A stretch of DNA of 6,291 nt from Acetobacteraceae bacterium. Lineage in GTDB: Bacteria > Pseudomonadota > Alphaproteobacteria > Acetobacterales > Acetobacteraceae. This document shows positions 1 to 5,536 of this stretch, in pieces. Location of the stretch: assembly GCA_947462945.1 (NCBI GenBank), contig CANHTE010000090.1:1-6291 (forward strand). The letters are read 5' to 3'. The notes below the pieces were generated by a model, which searched no databases, was not told where the DNA came from, and worked only from the letters and a program-made list of their open reading frames with translations. The translations under genes were made by a program, and so were the position numbers. Positions within the stretch are counted from its first letter, which is position 1. Each line of letters opens with the position of its first letter.

Positions 1-1727
1 GATTGCGCATCGGCAGCCTGGGTCAGAACGGGGCCAGGGGCGGCGCCCGATTCCATCAGCAGGCGCGGCGAGCCCAGGCTCAGGCGCCGGCCCTCCACCT
101 CGCCCTGCACGCCACGCCCTGGCAGGGCACGGAAGGCACTGACCGGCGGCGGCGGGGCGCCATGCGCGGCCAGCACGGCGCGGGCCAGCGGATGCTCGCT
201 GCCGGCCTGCAAGGCGGCGGCCAGCCGCAGCGCGCCGGGCTCAACCTCATGCAAGGCGGCGAGCACGGGCCGCCCCTCGGTCAGCGTGCCGGTCTTGTCA
301 AAGGCAACCAAAGTGACCCCTGCGGCGCGCTCGATCGCCTCGGCATCGCGCATCAGGATGCCGGCGCGCGCCGCCGCCCCGGTGCCGGCCATGATGGCGG
401 CGGGTGTGGCCAGGCCCAGGGCACAGGGGCAGGCGATGACCAGCACGGCAACGGCATGCATCAGCGCGGCCTCGGCACCTGCCCCGGCCGAAAGCCAGCC
501 AAAGAAGCTCAGCGCGGCAATGCCGATCACCACCGGCACGAACACCGCCGAAATCCGGTCCACCAGCTTCTGGATGGGCGCCCGGCTGGCCTGGGCGGCC
601 GAGACCAACGCCGCCACGCGGGCCAGTACCGTCTCCTCCCCCACGGCCGTGACGCGCATGAGCAGCCGGCCATCCAGCACCACGGTGCCGGTGGAAAGCG
701 CGTCACCGGGGCGCTTGGCGACGGCCGCGCTCTCACCCGTCAGGGCGCTTTCATCGAGGCCGGCCTCGCCCTCGGTCACCATGCCATCGGCCGGCACGCG
801 CTCGCCGGGGCGGATCACCACCACATCCTGCGTCTTGAGGAGTGCGGCCGGGACCTCGCGCTCGCCTTGGGCATCCAGGCGCGTGGCGGTGCGGGGCTTG
901 AGGTCCAGCAGGGCCTGGATGGCGCCGGCCGTCGCGTGCTTGGCCCGGGATTCCAGGAATTTGCCGAGCAGCACGAAGAAGATGACGAGGGCCGAGCCCT
1001 CAAAATACAAATGATGATGCCCGCCCAGCAATTGCCAGACCGAGAGCGCATAGGCGGCACTGGTGCCCAGCGCGACCAGCAGATCCATATTGCCGGTGCG
1101 CGCCCGCAAGGCACCCAGCGCGCCGCGATAAAACCGCGCGCCCAACACGAATTGGAGCGGCGTTGCCAGGGCCAGCTGCCACCAGCCACTCGGCATCCAG
1201 TCGCGCCCAAGCCCCATGCCCAGCATGCCCAGCAGGAAGGGCGCGGCGAGCAGCCCGGCCACCGCCAATTCCACGGCCGCACGCGGAAAGGCCGCCTCGG
1301 TGTTGCCTGAGGCCACGCCATAGCCCGCACGGCCCAGCGCCACTTCCAGCGATTCCAGGGTGGTGCCAGCCAGCACCTGCAAGGTCGCGCGGTCGGAAGC
1401 GAGGTTTACCGCGACACCCAGCACGCCGGGCACGGCCTCCAGCGCGCGCTCCACGCGGGACTGGCAGGAGGCGCAGCTCATTCCCGTGACCTGGATTTCC
1501 ATCACCTGTTCGCGCAGGGCGTAGCCGGCCTGTCGCAAGGCGGCGTCCAGCGGTGCCAGCGCGGCGGTGCCGGTGACCTCGGCGGTTTCGCTTGCCAGGT
1601 TCACCTGAACCTGGACCACGCCCGGCACCCCCTCCAGCGCGCGCGTGACGCGGCCGGTGCAGGAGGCGCAACTCATGCCCGAAATGGGCAGGGTCAGGCG
1701 CGGGAGGGGTGTGTGACGATCCATCAT
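1..1727 (-). CDS. copA: Copper-exporting P1B-type ATPase CopA, C-terminus cut by the left edge
   Basis: Inner-membrane pump that uses ATP to export Cu(I) from the cytoplasm. 575 residues are visible from the ATG at 1727. Two heavy-metal-associated domains lie at about residues 11-75 and 77-140, each with GMSCASC (17-23 and 82-88). Four hydrophobic segments follow (about 151-173, 182-200, 214-233, 245-260), then the actuator domain with LTGES (TGES 330-333), a segment at 393-412, and the ion-channel helix with ACPCALGLATP, whose Cys-Pro-Cys is 433-435 and marks the Cu(I)/Ag(I) subgroup. The phosphorylation motif DKTGTLT begins at Asp477. SEHPLA (His512-Pro513) and GRGV (537-540) belong to the nucleotide-binding domain, where the window ends. 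Family members usually have roughly 750-830 residues, so about a quarter is outside. An in-frame stop lies 12 codons upstream and no other start codon lies between, so the start is one of two adjacent ATGs (1727 or 1724). No Shine-Dalgarno is seen. Silver transport is possible too. Confidence 0.96.
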   Translation of the reverse strand, partial: MMDRHTPLPRLTLPISGMSCASCTGRVTRALEGVPGVVQVQVNLASETAEVTGTAALAPLDAALRQAGYALREQVMEIQVTGMSCASCQSRVERALEAVPGVLGVAVNLASDRATLQVLAGTTLESLEVALGRAGYGVASGNTEAAFPRAAVELAVAGLLAAPFLLGMLGMGLGRDWMPSGWWQLALATPLQFVLGARFYRGALGALRARTGNMDLLVALGTSAAYALSVWQLLGGHHHLYFEGSALVIFFVLLGKFLESRAKHATAGAIQALLDLKPRTATRLDAQGEREVPAALLKTQDVVVIRPGERVPADGMVTEGEAGLDESALTGESAAVAKRPGDALSTGTVVLDGRLLMRVTAVGEETVLARVAALVSAAQASRAPIQKLVDRISAVFVPVVIGIAALSFFGWLSAGAGAEAALMHAVAVLVIACPCALGLATPAAIMAGTGAAARAGILMRDAEAIERAAGVTLVAFDKTGTLTEGRPVLAALHEVEPGALRLAAALQAGSEHPLARAVLAAHGAPPPPVSAFRALPGRGVQGEVEGRRLSLGSPRLLMESGAAPGPVLTQAADAQ

Positions 1728-1733
1728 GATTCC

Positions 1734-1764
1734 GAGGTGGCACCTTCCACAGTGGCAGGGTCAA
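1734..1764 (-). promoter_or_regulatory. Candidate CueR/HmrR-type copper-responsive promoter of copA
   Basis: Reading toward copA, a -35-like TTGACC (1759-1764) runs into an imperfect dyad whose outer halves read ACCCTGC and GGAAGGT on the minus strand (1742-1761). This resembles the MerR-family CueR operator (ACCTTCC, 7 bases, GGAAGGT), in which the dyad fills an overlong spacer between -35 and -10. Here the central gap is 6, not 7. The -10 is poor: CCACCT with an 18-bp spacer, or CACCTC with a 19-bp spacer. Either choice puts the transcription start at 1728 or 1727, that is at the copA ATG, which fits the lack of a ribosome binding site. No regulator gene is in the window, so the assignment rests on the site and the neighbouring pump. 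Confidence 0.6.
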
Positions 1765-1776
1765 GGGCTGGCCACC

Positions 1777-1790
1777 TTGCGCTGGCGCAA
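1777..1790. repeat. Perfect 14-bp inverted repeat TTGCGC-TG-GCGCAA
   Basis: Six-base arms around a two-base centre, lying 22 bp before the preferred protease start and 13 bp beyond the copA -35. It could be an operator for the protease promoter or, in RNA, a small hairpin (five pairs, loop CTGG) in the leader. I do not recognise the binding protein. GC-rich DNA makes some palindromes by chance. Confidence 0.45.
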
Positions 1791-1812
1791 AGCGATGGGC
1801 ACATCGGGGGAC

Positions 1813-2907
1813 ATGCGCTCCTTCCTGCCCGCCCTCGCTCTCGCTTTCGCTGCAACGGCCCTTGCCCCTGCTGGCGTGGCCCCCCCGGCCTTGGCCCAGA
1901 ACGCGGCTGAACCGGCAGGGTTTCGCGTCGTCAATCGAACCGGAACGGAGGCCACGCAGCTTTTCGCCGTGCGCAGCCCACGCGGCGGCCAGGGCGATTG
2001 GGGGGGAAACCTGCTCCGCCCCGACCGGCCACTGACCGAGGGCGGGGGCTTTCGCGTCAATCCCGCCGCCGATGCCGGTTGCCGCTTCGACCTGCGCCTG
2101 GTGCTGGGCGATGGGCGCGAGGCCGTGCTGCGGGACCAGGATATCTGCGTCAACCGCAACATAGACCTGTCCCAGGCCGCGCGCCCGGCCACACCTGCCG
2201 GGCCACGCCCGCTGCCCGTTGCCTCGCCCGCAAATCGCGAGACGCCGCTGGCGCAGCCCAACCAGCAGGCGCGCCAGGTCTCGACCGGGACGGGCTTCCT
2301 CATCGCGAATGAGCGCGTGATGACCAACCATCACGTGATTGACAGTTGCAACCGCGTGCTGCTGCGCACGCCTTCCGGCCATTGGCTGGCAGCGGCCCCC
2401 CCGGCCAGGATGGATGCGGCCCTGGACGTCGCGGTGCTGAATGTGCCCGGCCTCATTGGCCCCGCCCTCGCCTTCCGGACCGGCCCCGCCGTGCGGCGCG
2501 GCGAGGGGGTGGTGGCCTATGGCTTCCCGCTGGCCGGCCTGTTGAGTTCCGACCCGAAGCTGACGCGCGGCGAGGTGAACGGCTTGCGTGGCATCGGCGA
2601 CAATCCCAACCAGTATCAGATCAGCGCCGAGGTACAGCCGGGCAATTCGGGCGGGCCGCTGGTGGATATGCAGGGCCATATCGTCGGTGTTGTCGTCTCC
2701 AAGTTGAACGCCCAGGCGGTGAGCCGCCGAACGGGCGATATCGCGCAAAATGTGAATTTTGCGGTGCAGGGCCAGGCGGCGCTGGCCTTCGCCCGCCGCG
2801 CGGGGGTGGAGCCGCGGGTGGTGGAATCCACCGGCCCCGAGCGCAACACGGCCGATGTGGGTGAGATCACGCATCGCAGCACGCTGTTCATCCGCTGCGA
2901 GAAGTGA
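1813..2907 (+). CDS. Secreted trypsin-like serine protease with two-cysteine N-terminal domain
   Basis: Predicted exported endopeptidase of the trypsin/DegP (S1) fold, 364 residues. A Sec signal peptide fits residues 1-29 (MRSFLPALAL start, hydrophobic core, ALA before QN). Residues about 36-118 form a small domain with NRTG, DWGG, GCRFDL and DQDIC (Cys90 and Cys112, possibly a disulfide); similar sequences occur as stand-alone exported proteins in alphaproteobacteria. A Pro/Ala-rich linker (about 121-150) leads to the protease: STGTGFLI, His174 in TNHHVID, Asp205 in LDVAVL and Ser279 in PGNSGGPLVD. The triad is complete. No PDZ domain follows, unlike DegP. An in-frame ATG at 1726 would lengthen the protein, but it adds charged residues ahead of the signal peptide and overlaps the copA start; 1795 is a second alternative. 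The ribosome binding site before 1813 is poor (GGGGG only 2 nt away), so the start is uncertain. Substrate unknown. Confidence 0.88.
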   Translation: MRSFLPALALAFAATALAPAGVAPPALAQNAAEPAGFRVVNRTGTEATQLFAVRSPRGGQGDWGGNLLRPDRPLTEGGGFRVNPAADAGCRFDLRLVLGDGREAVLRDQDICVNRNIDLSQAARPATPAGPRPLPVASPANRETPLAQPNQQARQVSTGTGFLIANERVMTNHHVIDSCNRVLLRTPSGHWLAAAPPARMDAALDVAVLNVPGLIGPALAFRTGPAVRRGEGVVAYGFPLAGLLSSDPKLTRGEVNGLRGIGDNPNQYQISAEVQPGNSGGPLVDMQGHIVGVVVSKLNAQAVSRRTGDIAQNVNFAVQGQAALAFARRAGVEPRVVESTGPERNTADVGEITHRSTLFIRCEK

Positions 2908-2920
2908 CGCCCCGCCCCGT

Positions 2921-2933
2921 TTGGGATTAGCCT
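2921..2933 (+). promoter_or_regulatory. Candidate core promoter motif TTGGGATTAGCCT
   Basis: In the 52-bp gap after the protease, TTGGGA is followed by TAGCCT, ending 26 nt before the next ATG. A closely similar TTGGC-TAGTCT lies 27 nt before the hydrolase start at 3534. The same placement at two genes suggests a -10 region with a short leader. A weak -35 (GTGACG, 2904-2909) sits 18 bp upstream of TAGCCT and overlaps the protease stop. Tentative. Confidence 0.35.
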
Positions 2934-2946
2934 CACCCTTCGGTTC

Positions 2947-2953
2947 AGGAGGA
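2947..2953 (+). promoter_or_regulatory. Strong ribosome binding site AGGAGGA
   Basis: Near-perfect Shine-Dalgarno, 6 nt before the ATG at 2960. It fixes that start although the reading frame is open further upstream, antiparallel alternatives exist, and a later in-frame ATG (residue 9) is available. Confidence 0.85.
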
Positions 2954-2959
2954 GCGGCG

Positions 2960-3469
2960 ATGGGTGTGGGTTCGCGCCGTCAGATGGAAGAGATCTTCGC
3001 CCATGAGGCGCGGGACGGCCGCGCCGAGGATTTCGACTGCTACATCGCCGACCGTCCCGAATTCTGGGAGCAACAGGTCTCCTTCCTCGGCAATGGGCAT
3101 TGCGTGCCGCTGGTCCAGGCGGCGACGGGGGCGCCTGTCACCTTCCTCTGGCAAAAGGGGCCCTGGGTCCGCGCCAATGCCGCCATCCCGCGCGGGACCG
3201 CGATTGCGACCTTCACGCCGGATGGGCGCTACGCCAATCTCGATACCGGCAATCATGCCGCGATCTATTTGGGCGAAACCAACGAGGGGCTGGTGGTGGT
3301 GGACCAGTGGCAAACCCGCACCCCAGCCCGCCCCGGCCGCCGCCTGTTGGCCTTTCGCGGTGGCGAGGGCAGCCCGAGCAATGATGGCGATGCGTATTTC
3401 GTCATCCTCACATCGCGCCGCTTCACCACGGATGATCTGCGCCGCGCCTGGCTCTCTTTGATGAGTTGA
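2960..3469 (+). CDS. BPSL0067-like protein, probable NlpC/P60- or CHAP-type Cys/His hydrolase
   Basis: 169 residues with no signal peptide or membrane segment. The pattern fits the BPSL0067 family, small proteins with a papain-like NlpC/P60 or CHAP fold: GNGHCVPLVQ carries the likely nucleophile Cys48, RGTAIATF (78-85) and GRYAN (89-93) follow, then GNHAAIYLG with the likely catalytic His99, and VVVDQW (112-117), where Asp115 or Gln116 could be the third polar residue. Such enzymes usually cleave peptide or amide bonds, often in peptidoglycan, but the activity of this member is not shown. No toxin-delivery domain, immunity gene or secretion gene is beside it. It starts 52 bp after the protease on the same strand, with its own ribosome binding site and a possible promoter, so co-transcription is possible but not needed. 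Family assignment is from memory of the motif pattern. Confidence 0.72.
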   Translation: MGVGSRRQMEEIFAHEARDGRAEDFDCYIADRPEFWEQQVSFLGNGHCVPLVQAATGAPVTFLWQKGPWVRANAAIPRGTAIATFTPDGRYANLDTGNHAAIYLGETNEGLVVVDQWQTRTPARPGRRLLAFRGGEGSPSNDGDAYFVILTSRRFTTDDLRRAWLSLMS

Positions 3470-3474
3470 AGGCC

Positions 3475-3523
3475 CCCTCGCGGAGTTGCGCCGGCTTGGC
3501 TAGTCTGCCCGCAACCCCGAGGG
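3475..3523 (+). other. Imperfect long stem-loop covering the hydrolase ribosome binding site
   Basis: CCCTCG (3475-3480) pairs with CGAGGG (3518-3523), GG (3482-3483) with CC (3516-3517), GTTGCG (3485-3490) with CGCAAC (3510-3515), and GGC (3493-3495) with GCC (3507-3509), leaving one-base bulges on the left arm and an 11-nt loop. The right arm includes most of the Shine-Dalgarno. There is no U-run after it, so it is not a classical intrinsic terminator. It could damp translation of read-through RNA coming from 2960-3469. Folding energy not computed. Confidence 0.45.
3496..3506 (+). promoter_or_regulatory. Candidate core promoter motif TTGGC-TAGTCT
   Basis: Resembles the motif at 2921-2933 in sequence and in distance to the start codon (27 nt). 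If TAGTCT is the -10, transcription would begin near 3513 and give a leader of about 20 nt with the ribosome binding site but without the left arm of the stem at 3475-3523. No convincing -35 is seen. Confidence 0.35.
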
Positions 3524-3526
3524 AGA
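3519..3526 (+). promoter_or_regulatory. Ribosome binding site GAGGGAGA
   Basis: Purine-rich Shine-Dalgarno-like stretch, 7 nt before the ATG at 3534. It supports that start and, with the RR-containing signal peptide beginning there, makes it the best choice. Confidence 0.75.
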
Positions 3527-3533
3527 TTTCCGT

Positions 3534-4571
3534 ATGCAACGCCGTGCCCTGCTGGCAGCACCCGCCTTGGCCGCACCGCTGGTGACGGTCCAGGCTGACG
3601 CCCAGGCTCCCCGCATCATCACCGAGGAATTCATGGTTCCGGCGGCCGATGCCGGGATCGAAATCTTCGTGCGCAACAAGCGGCTGGAGAGCATGACCAG
3701 CTTCACGCCCGGCCGCACGCTCATCATGGTGCATGGCGCAACCTATCCGGCGCATACGGCGTTTGACCTGCCGCTGGGTGGCCTTTCCTGGATGGATTAC
3801 ATCGCCGGGCGCGGCTTTGATGTGTGGTGCATGGATATTCGCGGCTATGGCCGCAGCACCCGCCCGGCCGAAATGTCGCAGCCGCCCGAAGCCAACCCGC
3901 CACTGGTGCGGGGCGAGACGGCGGTGGCCGATATCCTGAGCGTCTCCAACTTCGTCCGTGGCCGCCGCTCGATCCCGAAATGCGTGCATCTGGGATATTC
4001 CTGGGGCACGGCGCTGATGGGCCGCTTCGCCGCGGACAACCCGGCCGTGGTGGAGCGCCTGGTGCTCTACGCGCCGATCTGGAACCGGCAGACGGCTTCG
4101 CTCGTTGATCAAGGCGGTACAATCGGCGCCTATCGCTTCGTGACACAGGAACAGGCGCGCGCCCGGCGTGGCGCTGGCGTGCCCGAGGCGCATCGCGCCA
4201 ATCTGGTGCCGCCCGGCTGGTTCGAGCATTGGGCCGGCGTGACCTGGGCGACCGACCCGGAGGGGCTGCGCCGCAACCCACCGGCATTGCGCGCGCCGAA
4301 TGGCGTGGTGGCCGATGGCCGTGAATTCTGGGGCGCGGGCCGCCCCTTCTATGACCCCGCCAAGATCACTGCCCCCACCCTGCTGGTGCTGGCCGAATGG
4401 GACCAGGACACGCCGCCCTACATGGCGCAGACGCTGTTTCCGCTGATGACCGCCTCACCCGGCAAGCGCCTCGTGATCCTCGGCGAGGGCACGCATGGCA
4501 TCTGGATGGAGCGCAATCGCGGCGCGCTGTTCCAGGCCGTGCAGGTGTTCCTGGAAGAGGTGGCGGCATGA
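3534..4571 (+). CDS. Exported alpha/beta-fold hydrolase
   Basis: 345 residues. The N-terminus MQRRALLAAPALAAP followed by ADAQA looks like an export signal; the arginine pair suggests Tat, though the motif (QRRALL) is incomplete and Sec is possible. The mature part is an alpha/beta hydrolase: oxyanion-hole region MVHGAT (65-70), MDIRGYGRSTRP (100-111), nucleophile Ser156 in the elbow GYSWGT, acid probably Asp290 in LAEWDQDTP, and His321 in EGTHGIW. The segment about 183-275 between the core strands forms a lid rich in Trp and Pro, likely the substrate pocket. Members cleave esters, amides, lactones or C-C bonds; the substrate here cannot be named. It heads a three-gene operon: its TGA overlaps the dehydrogenase ATG (ATGA, 4568-4571), so the two are translationally coupled and likely act in one pathway. 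Confidence 0.87.
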   Translation: MQRRALLAAPALAAPLVTVQADAQAPRIITEEFMVPAADAGIEIFVRNKRLESMTSFTPGRTLIMVHGATYPAHTAFDLPLGGLSWMDYIAGRGFDVWCMDIRGYGRSTRPAEMSQPPEANPPLVRGETAVADILSVSNFVRGRRSIPKCVHLGYSWGTALMGRFAADNPAVVERLVLYAPIWNRQTASLVDQGGTIGAYRFVTQEQARARRGAGVPEAHRANLVPPGWFEHWAGVTWATDPEGLRRNPPALRAPNGVVADGREFWGAGRPFYDPAKITAPTLLVLAEWDQDTPPYMAQTLFPLMTASPGKRLVILGEGTHGIWMERNRGALFQAVQVFLEEVAA

Positions 4572-5536
4572 GCCAGTTCCCGAACAACCCCACCATCTGC
4601 TTCGCCCATGTGGCCTATCGCTGTGCCGAGCGTTTTGCGGCGCGCGGCGCCCCCTTCCCGCATTTCGAAGTGCGCAGCCTGGATGAGCTTCAGGCGCGCA
4701 TCCCGGAAGCGGATGTGCTGGTCGTCAGCGGCTTCTGGCGCAACACCCTGCCCGCCCTCACCACGCGGCTGAAATTCGTGCAATCACTCTCGGCCGGCAC
4801 GGATCAGTATGACCGGCCGACCTTCAAGCAGCATGGCATCGCGCTCGCTTCCGCCGCTGGGGGAAATGCGGCGGCGGTGAGTGAGCATGCCGTCAGCCTC
4901 ATGCTGGACATCACGCGCAAATTATTCATCGCCCGGGATGACCAGCATAAGAAATTCTGGTCCGGCATGAAGGGCGATTTCACCCAGCGCGAGGATGAGC
5001 TGAACGGCAAGACCGCCGTGGTCATCGGCATGGGCGCCATCGGCAAGCGTGTGATCCGCGTCCTCAAGGCGCTGGAGATGACCGTGATCGGCGTGCGCGC
5101 CAACCCGGCCTCGGGCGCAGAAGGTGCCGATGAGGTGCATACGACCTCGGCCCTGCCGCAAATCCTGCCGCGTGCCGATTTCGTTGTGCTGGTGTGCCCC
5201 CTGACGGCCGAGACCACGGGGCTGATCAATGGCGCTGCACTCGCCGCGATGAAGCCAAGCGCCTATCTGATCAATTGCGCGCGCGGGAAGGTCGCTGATG
5301 AGGAAGCGCTGATCGCTGCCTTGCAGAACGGCACCATCCGCGGCGCGGGCCTGGATGTGATGGCAACCGAACCGCTGCCGGCCGAAAGCCCGCTCTGGAG
5401 CCTGCCCAACGCCTTCCTCACGCCGCATACGGCGGGCGAAACCTGCGCCTATGAGGATAATGTGCTGGACCTGATGATGGAGAATATCGCGCGCCTGCAA
5501 GCCGGCCGCGATGATCTTGTGAACCGGATCGTCTGA
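4568..5536 (+). CDS. D-isomer-specific 2-hydroxyacid dehydrogenase
   Basis: 322 residues, the usual length for the family. Cytosolic NAD(P)-dependent enzyme that interconverts 2-hydroxy acids and 2-keto acids (glyoxylate/hydroxypyruvate reductase type). N-terminal catalytic part includes VVSGFWRN (52-59) and SLSAGTDQYD (73-82). The Rossmann motif GMGAIG spans 154-159. Catalytic residues are Arg239 (NCARG), Glu268 (ATEPL) and His287 (TPHTAG), all present. After the second Rossmann strand the sequence reads VIGVRANP (173-180), with no acidic residue at the place that usually binds the NAD ribose and Arg177 instead, which hints at NADP(H); this is inference. The start ATG overlaps the hydrolase stop by 4 nt, and its stop is directly followed by the next ATG, so it sits in the middle of a coupled operon. 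The frame stays open upstream of 4568 inside the hydrolase gene, but that part is a shadow. The true hydroxy acid is unknown. Confidence 0.93.
   Translation: MSQFPNNPTICFAHVAYRCAERFAARGAPFPHFEVRSLDELQARIPEADVLVVSGFWRNTLPALTTRLKFVQSLSAGTDQYDRPTFKQHGIALASAAGGNAAAVSEHAVSLMLDITRKLFIARDDQHKKFWSGMKGDFTQREDELNGKTAVVIGMGAIGKRVIRVLKALEMTVIGVRANPASGAEGADEVHTTSALPQILPRADFVVLVCPLTAETTGLINGAALAAMKPSAYLINCARGKVADEEALIAALQNGTIRGAGLDVMATEPLPAESPLWSLPNAFLTPHTAGETCAYEDNVLDLMMENIARLQAGRDDLVNRIV

Noticed and set aside
3..1310. A 435-codon open frame on the plus strand
   Set aside because: It lies in the same codon register opposite copA, whose protein shows every P-type ATPase motif. The translation is low-complexity (Gly, Arg, Gln, His rich), as expected from the antisense of a GC-rich gene.
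815..1330. A minus-strand frame within copA that might suggest a frameshift
   Set aside because: The copA frame itself is open from 1727 to the edge with all motifs in order; this frame is a shadow.
1464..1679. Near-repeat DNA encoding GMSCASC twice, as a possible tandem repeat
   Set aside because: It reflects the two metal-binding domains normal for CopA and not a separate repeat element.
1726..1812. Longer N-terminus for the protease from the ATG at 1726
   Set aside because: It overlaps the copA start, would encode the copper operator and the palindrome, lacks a ribosome binding site, and places 29 polar residues ahead of a normal signal peptide.
1000..2874. A 624-codon open frame on the minus strand spanning the copA/protease junction
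   Set aside because: It runs out of frame through copA and antisense through the protease and the promoter region between them. Its translation has no recognisable domain.
2908..2959. Possible terminator after the protease
   Set aside because: Only short 3-4 bp pairings (for example CCTC with GAGG) and no U-run; too weak to call.
3423..4229. A 268-codon minus-strand frame opposite the hydrolase
   Set aside because: Shadow of a gene with a complete catalytic triad; no domain and no ribosome binding site.
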